From Schleiferilactobacillus harbinensis DSM 16991 (GTDB taxonomy: Bacteria; Bacillota; Bacilli; Lactobacillales; Lactobacillaceae), in assembly GCF_000425885.1 (NCBI RefSeq), contig NZ_AUEH01000024.1:1-41525 (forward strand): a DNA stretch of 41,525 nt. Reading direction: 5' to 3'. A program made the translations under genes and the position numbers. The notes under the pieces were generated by a model. The model saw nothing but the letters and a program-made list of their open reading frames with translations, ran no database searches and was not told the DNA's origin. Shown here one piece after another: positions 33,416-41,482 of this stretch (positions are counted from its first letter, which is position 1; every line of letters starts with the position of its first letter).

Positions 33416-33628
33416 GTGCCAATGCTGCGCAATCTACGGCTGAGGGGGCTGGCGACGCGCAGCAAGTGCGAAGCTGAAGGCGTAGCTAGCCATGACGGCG
33501 CTTTGAGCCCGCTGAGGGACGCGGTCTCAAAGTCGCCTAACAGCTGCAATCTTGCGCAAAACCGGCGCAAGATTGCAGCTGTTTCCATGGCTGAGCCCCC
33601 TCAGCCTCCGCTTGCTCCGCATTGGCAC
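33416..33628 (-). ncRNA. Multi-stem structured repeat, copy B
   Basis: Second copy of the element at 18187-18381, on the opposite strand. The outer stem is longer here (GCCGTGCCAATGC/GCATTGGCACGGC, 33413-33631). The 13-bp stem at 33438-33450 with 33594-33606 differs from copy A at two positions, both compensated. The variable hairpin (33539-33557 with 33565-33583) is 19 perfect base pairs of a sequence unrelated to copy A. The third stem has CTTTGAG/CTCAAAG where A has TTTTGAG/CTCAAAA. It occupies most of the 425-base gap between rpmE2 and the next gene; the stretch 33632-33677 shows nothing. Confidence 0.7.
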
Positions 33629-33677
33629 GGCAATCAAGGCCCAGACTCGCCCCCCTAACCGCCTAGCCTTTGTTCGC

Positions 33678-33706
33678 TTGCACTCCTCGCACCATTAAAG
33701 TAGAGT
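33678..33706 (+). promoter_or_regulatory. Promoter candidate for the unknown gene-ddl-murF
   Basis: TTGCAC (33678-33683) and TAGAGT (33701-33706) are 17 bases apart, about 60 bases ahead of the ATG at 33765. Confidence 0.5.
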
Positions 33707-33764
33707 ATTCTACGGGTCTAGACACATTTGCGGACAATTGAGGTAAAGGAGTATTGATCGGTTC

Positions 33765-34541
33765 ATGGTGAATACAGTGCTGTACGTCCATCTTGAGACA
33801 GTCTCAAACCTAACCGTCTCGTATGGTATGAACGCCGACGATTTTCTCGCAGGCATGCCCGACATTCCCCACCATTTACTGCTGCTGACGCCCGTCAACA
33901 GCCAAGAAATGGTGGATCCCCATACTGGGTTCAATGTCATCTCCGGCGAAGAAGACGTCGCCGCTTATTTGAAGGACAGCAAAATCAGTCCCAAAAAGTG
34001 GATCGATTACCAGCACACCCTTTATCTTGATCAGATCACCCCGCAAGAGGTGGCCGAAATGCTCTATTTAGGGCATGCGTACAACCACATCACACCACCT
34101 TTCTACTACAAGTTGGGCAACCAATACGTCTATTTGGATCGCCCGGACGGGACCCAAAAGATCTACTATCGGAACTTGGATCAATTCTTTGTCAGTCTGG
34201 ATCATGCCATCGCTCGGCACGTGCGGGAGCGCGAAGTCGAGCAGCGATTTTGGCGCAAGCTGCGCAACGACACGATTGCCCCGCTGCCGGATCATCTGTG
34301 GGTCACGTTGCGGCCGTTATTGATCGACGGCGTGCTCTTCAGTTTCGATGATATTCGTGTGCATCAGAAGGATTACGAAATTCCGCTCTATCAATTGAAA
34401 CGCAAACTCCTGTTAACGGATCAAACGTGGCTGCGGGGCGAGGATGATCTCGTCGGATCCTTGAAATATGCCCGAAAACAGCAGAAATGGCGCTTTGTGG
34501 CGCCCAGCACAGAAAGGAACGGGGAAGATGTCAATGCATAA
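33765..34541 (+). CDS. Unknown 258-residue protein overlapping ddl
   Basis: I do not recognise this protein. ATG 33765 lies about 14 bases after AAAGGAG. There is no signal peptide, membrane segment or known motif that I can see; it looks soluble and mixed alpha/beta. Tyr-rich segments (LYLGHAYNHITPPFYYKL, YVYLDRPDGTQKIYYRNL) are followed by a basic helical C-terminal half (HVREREVEQRFWRKL, YQLKRKLLL). Its last 14 bases overlap the ddl start, so the two are translationally coupled. A role connected with D-Ala ligase or wall synthesis is possible by position only. Confidence 0.75.
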   Translation: MVNTVLYVHLETVSNLTVSYGMNADDFLAGMPDIPHHLLLLTPVNSQEMVDPHTGFNVISGEEDVAAYLKDSKISPKKWIDYQHTLYLDQITPQEVAEMLYLGHAYNHITPPFYYKLGNQYVYLDRPDGTQKIYYRNLDQFFVSLDHAIARHVREREVEQRFWRKLRNDTIAPLPDHLWVTLRPLLIDGVLFSFDDIRVHQKDYEIPLYQLKRKLLLTDQTWLRGEDDLVGSLKYARKQQKWRFVAPSTERNGEDVNA

Positions 34542-35631
34542 CACAGTTTTCTTGCTTTACGGCGGAGTCAGTTCAGAGCATGACGTATCGGTCCTGAGCG
34601 CCCGGTCGGTCGTTGAAAATATTTATTACGAATACCATGACCTGGTGCCTGTCTATATCACGAAGCAAGGCCGCTTTTTAAGCGGTGCGTCGCTGACGGC
34701 ACCGCTGCCGGACAGCACCTCCCTATACTTAGAAGAAGGCAGTACGCCCCAATGGCGGCAGGCCAAGACTTCTGTGGGTGTCCCTTTGGATTGGCGCCGG
34801 CTGCAGGCCGACAACGTGATCGTTTTCCCCATGCTGCACGGGACTAATGGTGAAGATGGAACGATTCAAGGCTGGCTGGAAACAGTCGGCGTCCCTTACG
34901 TGGGCAATGGCGTACGCGCCAGTGCCAGTGCGATGGACAAAATTATTTCTAAACAGATCTTTGCGGATGCTGATTTGCCCCAAGTACCTTACGAATGGAT
35001 CGACGACACGGCTTGGAAAATGCAGGCGGCGCGGACGGACTTTCTTAACCGCGTTAAGGGCGGGCTGCTGTATCCCCTCTACGTGAAGCCGGCGAACGCC
35101 GGGTCCAGTATTGGGATTACCCGAGTGACGGAGGACGCCAAGCTGGCTGATGCCATTGACTTTGCGTTTCACTATGATGACCGGATCCTTGTTGAACAAG
35201 GTGTACCTAACGCCCGGGAGATCGAATTAGCTTTGCTCGGCAACCGGGATGACCTGAATATGTCTGTACCGGGTGAGATCGGTAAGACGCGGTCTTTCTA
35301 CGATTTCAATGCCAAGTTCGTTGAAGGCCAGACCAAATTGATCATCCCCGCCAAGCTGCCGGAGGAGACCACGTCCCAGTTGGAGAAAATCGCCCAGACG
35401 GCCTTTATGGAACTTTCTGCCGCCGGTCTGTGCCGAATCGATTTCTTTGTCAGCGACGGCGGTGATGTCTTTATCAATGAAGTCCAGACGATGCCGGGCT
35501 TTACCCAATATTCCATGTATCCCTATTTATGGCAGTATACCGGCATCAACTACGGCGATTTGCTGGAAGAATTGATGACGTTAGGCCAGAAACAGTTTGA
35601 CCACCGGCGGAATATTGAGAAAAACTATTAG
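34528..35631 (+). CDS. ddl: D-alanine--D-alanine/D-lactate ligase, Phe-type
   Basis: ATP-grasp ligase that makes the terminal dipeptide or depsipeptide of peptidoglycan precursors. It has 367 residues from ATG 34528 behind AAAGGAACGGGG; a 20-codon extension is rejected. Motifs are YGGVSSEHDVSVLSA, FPMLHGTNGEDGTIQG, YVKPANAGSSIGITRV, and INEVQTMPGFTQYSMYP. In the omega loop FYDFNAKF, residue F264 (TTC 35317-35319) lies where E. coli DdlB has Tyr216. Phe there marks D-Ala-D-Lac ligases of intrinsically vancomycin-resistant lactobacilli and Leuconostoc. It is coupled to the gene upstream and 17 bases from murF. Confidence 0.95.
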   Translation: MSMHNTVFLLYGGVSSEHDVSVLSARSVVENIYYEYHDLVPVYITKQGRFLSGASLTAPLPDSTSLYLEEGSTPQWRQAKTSVGVPLDWRRLQADNVIVFPMLHGTNGEDGTIQGWLETVGVPYVGNGVRASASAMDKIISKQIFADADLPQVPYEWIDDTAWKMQAARTDFLNRVKGGLLYPLYVKPANAGSSIGITRVTEDAKLADAIDFAFHYDDRILVEQGVPNAREIELALLGNRDDLNMSVPGEIGKTRSFYDFNAKFVEGQTKLIIPAKLPEETTSQLEKIAQTAFMELSAAGLCRIDFFVSDGGDVFINEVQTMPGFTQYSMYPYLWQYTGINYGDLLEELMTLGQKQFDHRRNIEKNY

Positions 35632-35648
35632 AGAGCAGAAGACAACCC

Positions 35649-37019
35649 ATGCATTTTAAAGTATCCGAAATTGTGAATGCCCTGCACGCCCCAGCAGTGG
35701 CCAAGAAGTTTGCTGATCGCGAGGTCACCGGGGTCACCTTTGATTCCCGCCAGATCGATCCGGGCATGCTGTTTGTGCCGCTGATGGGCGAACGGGACGG
35801 CCACGAATTTGTGCCCGCTGCGATTGCCGCCGGCGCTGCCGCCACCTTTTGGCAGGCGGACCATACCGAGAACGTGCCGGCTGATTTTCCCGTGATTCAA
35901 GTGGCCGATCCGCTGACTGCCATGTGGGAATTAGCCGCCCATTATCTGCATAAGATCAATCCCAAGGTCGTGGCCGTGACCGGATCCAACGGCAAGACGA
36001 CGACTAAGGACATGATCGCGACGATTCTGGCTACCCAGTATAACGTGGCTAAGACGTATGCCAACTACAATAATAAAATTGGTTTGCCCTACACGATTCT
36101 CAATGCCCCGACCAACACGGAAGTTTTGGTACTGGAAATGGGCATGGACCGGCCTGGGCAAATTGCCCATATGACCAAGCTGGCTCAACCAGACGTCGCT
36201 GTCATCACGATGATTGGCGAAGCCCATATTGAGTTCTTTGGGACGCGGGATAAAATTGCCGATGCTAAGATGGAAATTGTCCAGGGGCTGTCCGCCGATG
36301 GGACGTTCATTTTCAACGGTGATGAACCGCTGCTGCAAGAGCGGGCTAAAGCAGTGCCGCAGAACAAAAAGACGTTCGGCGACACAACCGCTAACGATAT
36401 TTATCCAATCAGCGTGCAAGCCGATGCCCAACAGACACAATTTGTGACCAATAAATGGGCTGACGTGACGTTCACCATTCCGATGATGGGCGAGTACAAC
36501 ATCTTCAACGCCTTGGCGGCGATTCAAGTTGCCCGTCAGTTCCATGTTTTGCCGGAGAAGATTGCTCAGGCCTTGCGCAAGTTTGTGCCAACTGCCAACC
36601 GGGCGCAATGGATCAGGGGCGACGATGGCGAACAAATTTTGTCGGATGTCTATAATTCTAACCCGACGGCGGTGAAAGATGTTCTGCGCAGTTTTGTCCA
36701 GGTGCCCACGGATGGCCAGCGGATCATCGTGCTGGGGGATATGCTCGAATTAGGCGACCATTCTGCCGCGCTGCATGCCGGTTTGGCTACCGCAATCGAT
36801 CCGGCGGAGATCCAGCAGGTCTTTCTGTATGGCGAAGACATCAAGGCTTTGGCCGAAGCCCTGCAGCCAAAGTATTCGGCCGGCACGCTGCATTATTATC
36901 CCGTGGGGGAGCAGGATGCGCTGCTGCACGACCTGCAGGCGGTGATCCACAATCCGGACTTGGTCCTGATCAAGGGCAGTCATGGGATGCATCTGGAAAA
37001 TGTGCTGGCGAAATTGTGA
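35649..37019 (+). CDS. murF: UDP-N-acetylmuramoyl-tripeptide--D-alanyl-D-alanine ligase
   Basis: Adds the D-Ala-D-Ala or D-Ala-D-Lac unit made by Ddl to the UDP-MurNAc-tripeptide in the cytoplasm. It has 456 residues from ATG 35649. The N-terminal domain (EVTGVTFDSRQIDPGMLFVPL) is followed by the central ATPase with P-loop VTGSNGKTTTKDM, and the Mur ligase C-terminal domain (RAQWIRGDDGEQILSDVYNSNP split as RAQWIRGDDG and SDVYNSNP; IIVLGDMLELGDHS). Next to ddl, its direct partner. The ribosome binding site is weak. The inverted repeat CTTTCTGAAA/TTTCAGAAAG (37022-37064) follows the stop without a T-tract. Confidence 0.97.
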   Translation: MHFKVSEIVNALHAPAVAKKFADREVTGVTFDSRQIDPGMLFVPLMGERDGHEFVPAAIAAGAAATFWQADHTENVPADFPVIQVADPLTAMWELAAHYLHKINPKVVAVTGSNGKTTTKDMIATILATQYNVAKTYANYNNKIGLPYTILNAPTNTEVLVLEMGMDRPGQIAHMTKLAQPDVAVITMIGEAHIEFFGTRDKIADAKMEIVQGLSADGTFIFNGDEPLLQERAKAVPQNKKTFGDTTANDIYPISVQADAQQTQFVTNKWADVTFTIPMMGEYNIFNALAAIQVARQFHVLPEKIAQALRKFVPTANRAQWIRGDDGEQILSDVYNSNPTAVKDVLRSFVQVPTDGQRIIVLGDMLELGDHSAALHAGLATAIDPAEIQQVFLYGEDIKALAEALQPKYSAGTLHYYPVGEQDALLHDLQAVIHNPDLVLIKGSHGMHLENVLAKL

Positions 37020-37065
37020 GCCTTTCTGAAACGGACAGCACAACACTAACTGCTTTTCAGAAAGC

Positions 37066-37094
37066 TTGCACTCCATTACCGAACGTGCTAACAT
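37066..37094 (+). promoter_or_regulatory. cshA promoter
   Basis: TTGCAC (37066-37071) and TAACAT (37089-37094) are 17 bases apart, leaving a leader of about 120 bases before the start codon. Confidence 0.65.
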
Positions 37095-37117
37095 ATTAAG
37101 AATGCAACTTCGTTGAT

Positions 37118-37203
37118 GTCCCGAACTTTGGGACTTTCTGGGGGAACCAGTTCCGCGCACGCATTCGTGTGGCCCATATTTCGGAACGGGGTCCCTGTTT
37201 TTC
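37118..37203 (+). promoter_or_regulatory. Structured cshA leader with alternative pairings
   Basis: GTCCC (37118-37122) can pair with GGGAC (37130-37134). That GGGAC can instead pair with GTCCC (37191-37195), while GTTCCG (37150-37155) pairs with CGGAAC (37182-37187); this second fold ends in TGTTTTT. The mutually exclusive folds look like an attenuator. Confidence 0.5.
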
Positions 37204-37223
37204 ACACAAGGAGGAACTATTTT

Positions 37224-38717
37224 TTGAATTTTAATGAACTAGGCTTAGACCCCACACTGCTCAAGGCTATCTCGCGCGCCGGCTTCGAAGAAGCCACCCC
37301 CATCCAGGCAGGGACGATCCCTCTGGTGTTGGCGGGTAAGGACGTCATTGGACAAGCCCAGACCGGTACGGGGAAGACAGCCGCTTTTGGTTTGCCGTTA
37401 TTACAAAAGATCGATATGAACAACCGGGGCGTCCAGGCCATCGTTATTTCTCCCACGCGGGAACTGGCCGTGCAGACGCAAGAAGAATTGTACCGCTTAG
37501 GTAAAGACAAGCACGCCAAGGTGCAGGTCGTTTACGGCGGTGCCGATATTCGCCGGCAGATCCGCAACTTGAAGGAAGGTCCCCAAATCGTTGTCGGGAC
37601 GCCCGGCCGGCTCCTGGACCACTTGAACCGCCACACCTTGAAGCTGGAAGGCGTGCACACCGTCGTTCTGGATGAAGCGGATGAAATGCTCGACATGGGC
37701 TTCATTGAAGACATCGAGAAGATTCTGACGTACGTCCCGAATGCCCACCAGACGCTGCTCTTCTCGGCCACCATGCCGGGACCGATCATGCGCATCGCTG
37801 ACAAGTTCATGCACGATCCGGAAGTCGTTAAGATCAAGTCCCAGGAATTAACCGCCGATCTGATCGATCAATATTATGTGCGGGCCCGGGAATATGAGAA
37901 ATTCGATGTCATGACCAGCCTGATCGACGTGCAAGATCCTTCATTGGCCCTGATCTTTGGCCGGACCAAGCGGCGAGTCGATGAACTGACCCGTGGCCTG
38001 CAAGCCCGCGGTTACAACGCCGAAGGCATCCATGGCGACTTGTCCCAGCAGAAGCGAATGGACGTCTTGAAGCAATTCAAGCATGGCCAATTGGACATTC
38101 TGGTGGCTACTGACGTCGCCGCCCGGGGCTTGGATATCTCCGGTGTGTCCCACGTCTTCAACTACGATATTCCCCAAGATCCAGACAGCTATGTCCACCG
38201 GATCGGCCGGACGGGCCGCGCTGGGAAGCACGGGGTATCGATTACCTTTGTGACGCCCAACGAAATGGGCTATCTGCGGACGATCGAGGAATTGACCAAG
38301 AAGCGGATGGAACCCCTCAAGCCGCCGACGGAAGCTGAAGCCTTAGCTGGTCAGCTGGCCAGTGCTAAGGAAGACATCGTGCAAACGATTGCTGATGACG
38401 ACTTGGAGAAGTACGACGATGTGGCGGAAGAATTGCTGGAGCAATATACCCCGCTGCAACTCGTATCGGCTTACTTGAAGAGTGTCAGCAAGGATGCATC
38501 GGATGTCAAAGTCACGATTACACCGGAACGGCCGCTGCCGTTCCGCAAGGCATCGCATCACCGCTCTGACAAGCAGGGCAGCCAGCGCCATTACGGTAAG
38601 AACCGGAATAACAACCGGCGTAATGACCGGGACAACAAGCGCGGCTATTCCCGCGGCGGCAGCCGGTCCAGCGATACGAAGCATAATTTTAAAGCCCGTT
38701 CAAAGACGAACGCTTAA
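37224..38717 (+). CDS. cshA: DEAD-box RNA helicase (CshA-like)
   Basis: ATP-dependent RNA helicase for RNA turnover, ribosome assembly and cold growth. It has 497 residues from TTG 37224, behind AAGGAGGAAC; an upstream frame to 37113 lies in the leader. Q motif FEEATPIQ, motif [21 protein letters not shown] ([13 protein letters not shown]), SAT, and motif [15 protein letters not shown] are all intact. The C-terminal tail (about 440-497) is rich in Arg, Asn, Gly and Ser ([18 protein letters not shown]), a typical RNA-binding tail. It sits between murF and acpS, as in other lactobacilli. The leader suggests RNA-level control. Confidence 0.95.
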   Translation: MNFNELGLDPTLLKAISRAGFEEATPIQAGTIPLVLAGKDVIGQAQTGTGKTAAFGLPLLQKIDMNNRGVQAIVISPTRELAVQTQEELYRLGKDKHAKVQVVYGGADIRRQIRNLKEGPQIVVGTPGRLLDHLNRHTLKLEGVHTVVLDEADEMLDMGFIEDIEKILTYVPNAHQTLLFSATMPGPIMRIADKFMHDPEVVKIKSQELTADLIDQYYVRAREYEKFDVMTSLIDVQDPSLALIFGRTKRRVDELTRGLQARGYNAEGIHGDLSQQKRMDVLKQFKHGQLDILVATDVAARGLDISGVSHVFNYDIPQDPDSYVHRIGRTGRAGKHGVSITFVTPNEMGYLRTIEELTKKRMEPLKPPTEAEALAGQLASAKEDIVQTIADDDLEKYDDVAEELLEQYTPLQLVSAYLKSVSKDASDVKVTITPERPLPFRKASHHRSDKQGSQRHYGKNRNNNRRNDRDNKRGYSRGGSRSSDTKHNFKARSKTNA

Positions 38718-38734
38718 TTATTAAATGACACGGT

Positions 38735-38760
38735 CGGCCAGAAATGGTTGGCCGTTTTTT
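38735..38760 (+). terminator. cshA terminator
   Basis: CGGCCA (38735-38740) pairs with TGGCCG (38749-38754) and is followed by six T. Confidence 0.85.
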
Positions 38761-38773
38761 GCGAGAGGGCGCT

Positions 38774-38800
38774 AGCTTCTGGTCGCCGGAGCCCGTTTTA
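38774..38800 (+). repeat. Short dispersed repeat, copy 3
   Basis: AGCTTCTGGTCGCC then GGAGCCCGTTTTA, nearly identical to the unit at 7713-7740, just after the cshA terminator and before acpS. Confidence 0.65.
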
Positions 38801-38863
38801 AAGGATGTGCCCATTCCCGGTTCGTGATAAAATTGACCCAGTTCAAAGTTGGAGGTGCACGAC

Positions 38864-39223
38864 ATGATTGCAGGTATCGGTGTGGATATCACCGACATTG
38901 ATCGGGTGCAAAAAGCAGCCGGTCGGCGGGATGGCTTCGCGGAACGGATCTTGACCGCTGCTGAATATGCGGTCTACCAGACCCTGTCCGAGAAACGTCA
39001 GGGTGAATATCTGACCGGCCGCTTTTCCGCCAAAGAATCCTACAGTAAAGCCTATGGCACTGGTTTCGGCCCCATTGGCTTCCAAGACATTGAGATCTTG
39101 GATAACGATAAGGGCCGCCCGGTAGTCACCAAGCACCCCTTCGCCGGTATCGCCCACGTATCCATTTCCCATACGGATACGATGGCGATGACGGAAGTGA
39201 TCTTAGAAAGAAGTGACACTTAA
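38864..39223 (+). CDS. acpS: Holo-[acyl-carrier-protein] synthase
   Basis: Transfers the phosphopantetheine arm from CoA to acyl carrier protein. It has 119 residues from ATG 38864 behind [21 protein letters not shown] holds the metal-binding Asp, and [14 protein letters not shown] holds the catalytic Glu and Lys. It is normal in length. The stop overlaps the start of alr (TAATG), so the two genes are coupled, the standard order in lactobacilli. Confidence 0.96.
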   Translation: MIAGIGVDITDIDRVQKAAGRRDGFAERILTAAEYAVYQTLSEKRQGEYLTGRFSAKESYSKAYGTGFGPIGFQDIEILDNDKGRPVVTKHPFAGIAHVSISHTDTMAMTEVILERSDT

Positions 39224-40350
39224 TGGTAGTGGGTAAGTTGCGGCCGGCCACAGTAACAGTGGACCTGGCAGCGATTCGGCATAATGTTAAGGAAGAAATC
39301 AAGCGGTTGGACGGGCGCAGTGAATTGTTTGCGGTGGTCAAGGCCGATGGCTATGGTCACGGCGCTGTGCCGGTGGCTCGGGCCTGTCGGGCGGCTGGCG
39401 CCACGGGCTTCTGTGTGGCCTTGCTGGACGAAGCCCTTGAATTGCGGGCGGCCCATTTTACTGAACCAATTCTGGTGCTGGGCATCACTCCGGCCAATGA
39501 GGCGGCCATCGCGGCGGCCAACGACGTATCATTAACGTTCGGCACCCTTGAGTGGCTCCAGGCGGCGGCTGAGAACTTAGCCGCCCACGCCAATACACCA
39601 TTGAAGGTGCATATTGCCTTGGATACCGGCATGGGTCGGATCGGTTTTCGAGAAGAAGCTGATCTGAGGGCGGCTTGCGATTATTTGACGGCCCACCAAG
39701 ACACCTTCATCACCGAAGGAATTTTCACCCATTTCGCCACGGCGGATGAAAAGGATACGACGTATTTCAAACAGCAGGCCAAGCGGTTTAACGAACTGGT
39801 CGCTGTTTTGCCCAGTCGGCCCAAGTATGTCCATGTGTCAAATTCCGCCACCAGTTTGTGGCATGCGGCCTGTAATGGCAACATGGTCCGCTTCGGCGTC
39901 GCCATCTATGGCCTGAACCCCTCTGGCCGAGGTATTCCGGAGCTGCCGTATCCGCTGCAGCCGGCCTTGAGCTTGACCAGCGAATTGACCTTTGTCAAAA
40001 TGCTGCACAAGGGTGACGCGGTCAGTTACGGAGCGACGTATCATGCGGCCGGTGACGAATGGATCGGCACTGTGCCGCTGGGTTACGCCGATGGCTGGCT
40101 GCGCCGGCTGCAAGGGTTCCACGTGCTGGTCAATGGCCAGCCCTGTGAGATTGTCGGCCGAATATGTATGGACCAGTTCATGATTCGCCTGCCGGAACAG
40201 CTGTCAGTGGGGACGACCGTTACGCTGGTGGGGGAAGATCATGGCGCCACAGTGAGCATGCAGGACGTGGCCGATTACTCGCATACGATCCACTATGAAT
40301 TATGCTGCATCTTGACACAACGCTTACCGCGCCGGTATATTAACGAGTAA
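39223..40350 (+). CDS. alr: Alanine racemase
   Basis: PLP enzyme that makes D-alanine for cell-wall synthesis, feeding Ddl upstream. It has 375 residues from ATG 39223. The PLP Lys is K40 in [10 protein letters not shown]. Further motifs are the GMGRIGFR segment, [21 protein letters not shown], the catalytic Tyr region VSYGATYHA, and C-terminal [10 protein letters not shown]. It is intact. Confidence 0.97.
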   Translation: MVVGKLRPATVTVDLAAIRHNVKEEIKRLDGRSELFAVVKADGYGHGAVPVARACRAAGATGFCVALLDEALELRAAHFTEPILVLGITPANEAAIAAANDVSLTFGTLEWLQAAAENLAAHANTPLKVHIALDTGMGRIGFREEADLRAACDYLTAHQDTFITEGIFTHFATADEKDTTYFKQQAKRFNELVAVLPSRPKYVHVSNSATSLWHAACNGNMVRFGVAIYGLNPSGRGIPELPYPLQPALSLTSELTFVKMLHKGDAVSYGATYHAAGDEWIGTVPLGYADGWLRRLQGFHVLVNGQPCEIVGRICMDQFMIRLPEQLSVGTTVTLVGEDHGATVSMQDVADYSHTIHYELCCILTQRLPRRYINE

Positions 40351-40434
40351 GCCTGTTTTTTAGGTATTGGTTTGGGAACGTACAGGCCGACTAGCGGGTC
40401 ATTGCTGGTTGGTTTTAGTGGGGGTATACACACA

Positions 40435-40680
40435 ATGGGAAACAAAAAAATCCAGATCCATTTGGATGCATTGCTCAATGAACAGTTGCGTACCTACAGT
40501 CATACGAATATGGTGGATGAAGAGACCGTCATTAACGCTGCACTCCGCCAGTACTTAGAAGCCGCCCAGCCCCGATCCAGCGAGCTGGCCGCCGGGTACA
40601 AAGAGATGGGTCCGATCAATCGGGCAATTTCCGCCGACTATGCAGCGACGGAAGAAAAGGATGAGCGGCGCATTATTTAG
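40435..40680 (+). CDS. mazE: MazE-type antitoxin (ribbon-helix-helix)
   Basis: Antitoxin that binds the MazF/EndoA endoribonuclease and the operon promoter. It has 81 residues from ATG 40435, the start chosen because the 21 extra upstream codons lack a good site. The N-terminal KKIQIHLDALLNEQLRTYS with the following helices (DEETVINAALRQYLEAA) fits the ribbon-helix-helix fold of the Bacillus EndoAI type. The C-terminal tail (EMGPINRAISADYA) is the likely toxin-wrapping segment. It is 36 bases ahead of the toxin gene. Confidence 0.85.
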   Translation: MGNKKIQIHLDALLNEQLRTYSHTNMVDEETVINAALRQYLEAAQPRSSELAAGYKEMGPINRAISADYAATEEKDERRII

Positions 40681-40716
40681 TCCGTAGTGTGCTGCCGGAT
40701 TAAGGGGGGCCATAAG

Positions 40717-41085
40717 TTGGCGCAGGAAGTGAATCGCGGGGACGTTTATTACGCGGATCTTTCCCCAGTCGTGGGATCCGAGCAGGGCGGTTCGCGACCA
40801 GTATTAATCGTACAGAATGACGTGGGCAATCATTTCAGTCCCACTGTTATTGTCGCGGCCATTACCGCCAAAATTCAAAAGCCGAAGATGCCGACCCATG
40901 TGGCACTCACACCAGCGGAGGACGGCATCGACCGGCCCTCCGTGGTGCTGCTGGAGCAGATTCGGACGATCGACAAACAGCGTTTGAAGTACAAGGTGAC
41001 CCATTTGCGGCGGACCAAGATGGTCGCTGTGAACCGGGCTTTAGCCGTGAGTGTGGGCATTCAGCCCATTCGGCACGATCGGTAG
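40717..41085 (+). CDS. mazF: MazF/EndoA-type endoribonuclease toxin
   Basis: Sequence-specific mRNA interferase. It has 122 residues from TTG 40717 behind AAGGGGGG; GTG 40687 would extend by ten residues with no support. RGDVYYADLSPVVGSEQGG and RPVLIVQNDVGN contain the conserved loop and catalytic Arg; the Thr lies in AAITAKI. It is intact and close to Bacillus EndoA (NdoA). The position after alr is the ancestral one in Firmicutes, so it is probably a chromosomal stress module, not a recent acquisition. Confidence 0.95.
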   Translation: MAQEVNRGDVYYADLSPVVGSEQGGSRPVLIVQNDVGNHFSPTVIVAAITAKIQKPKMPTHVALTPAEDGIDRPSVVLLEQIRTIDKQRLKYKVTHLRRTKMVAVNRALAVSVGIQPIRHDR

Positions 41086-41126
41086 TATTTTGGCACAACG
41101 GAATTACCAGCACAATTCAGTATACC

Positions 41127-41158
41127 GGCAGCCCCTTTTATGAGGGGCTGCCTTTTTT
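41127..41158 (+). terminator. mazEF terminator
   Basis: GGCAGCCCCTT (41127-41137) pairs with AGGGGCTGCC (41143-41152) and is followed by six T. Confidence 0.92.
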
Positions 41159-41185
41159 GCAAAAGGCACCGGGACCTAGTTCGTT

Positions 41186-41221
41186 GTAAGAGGTCGTTAA
41201 ACGGTAAGCGGTCGTTGACAT
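41186..41221 (+). repeat. Two tandem 18-base units at the IS66 end
   Basis: GTAAGAGGTCGTTAAACG (41186-41203) is followed by GTAAGCGGTCGTTGACAT (41204-41221). They are enclosed by an 8-bp inverted repeat, GCACCGGG (41166-41173) and CCCGGTGC (41233-41240). The two units could be transposase binding sites. Confidence 0.6.
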
Positions 41222-41241
41222 AGGTATCGTGACCCGGTGCA

Positions 41242-41283
41242 GGCCTCCTTGTAAACTTGGTTTATCAAGTAAACAAGGAGGCC
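41242..41283 (+). promoter_or_regulatory. Hairpin burying the IS66 first-gene ribosome binding site
   Basis: GGCCTCCTTGT (41242-41252) pairs perfectly with ACAAGGAGGCC (41273-41283). ACTTG/CAAGT forms an inner stem. The 3' arm contains AAGGAGG, the ribosome binding site of the ATG at 41288. Confidence 0.8.
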
Positions 41284-41287
41284 TTTC

Positions 41288-41482
41288 ATGGTTCAAATCA
41301 AAGATATCGTGCCGATCCAGGTGACCGACCGGTCGCCGAAGCCGCTGGTCAAACCGCAGGTTGCGGCACGAGTGAAGCTCAAGGACGCCGAGGTCGTGTT
41401 TTACACCGGTGTTGACCGGGCAATTCTGCACGTGGTGCTCCAGGAGTTGACAGGCAATGTTCCCCAATATCCAAGAGCTTAA
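41288..41482 (+). CDS. IS66-family TnpA-like accessory protein, short
   Basis: 64 residues from ATG 41288. The C-terminal half (VKLKDAEVVFYTGVDRAILH followed by VVLQEL) matches the end of IS66 TnpA proteins, which normally continue an N-terminal DNA-binding domain that is missing here. The binding site is inside a hairpin. Its end overlaps the next frame by 26 bases. Confidence 0.7.
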   Translation: MVQIKDIVPIQVTDRSPKPLVKPQVAARVKLKDAEVVFYTGVDRAILHVVLQELTGNVPQYPRA

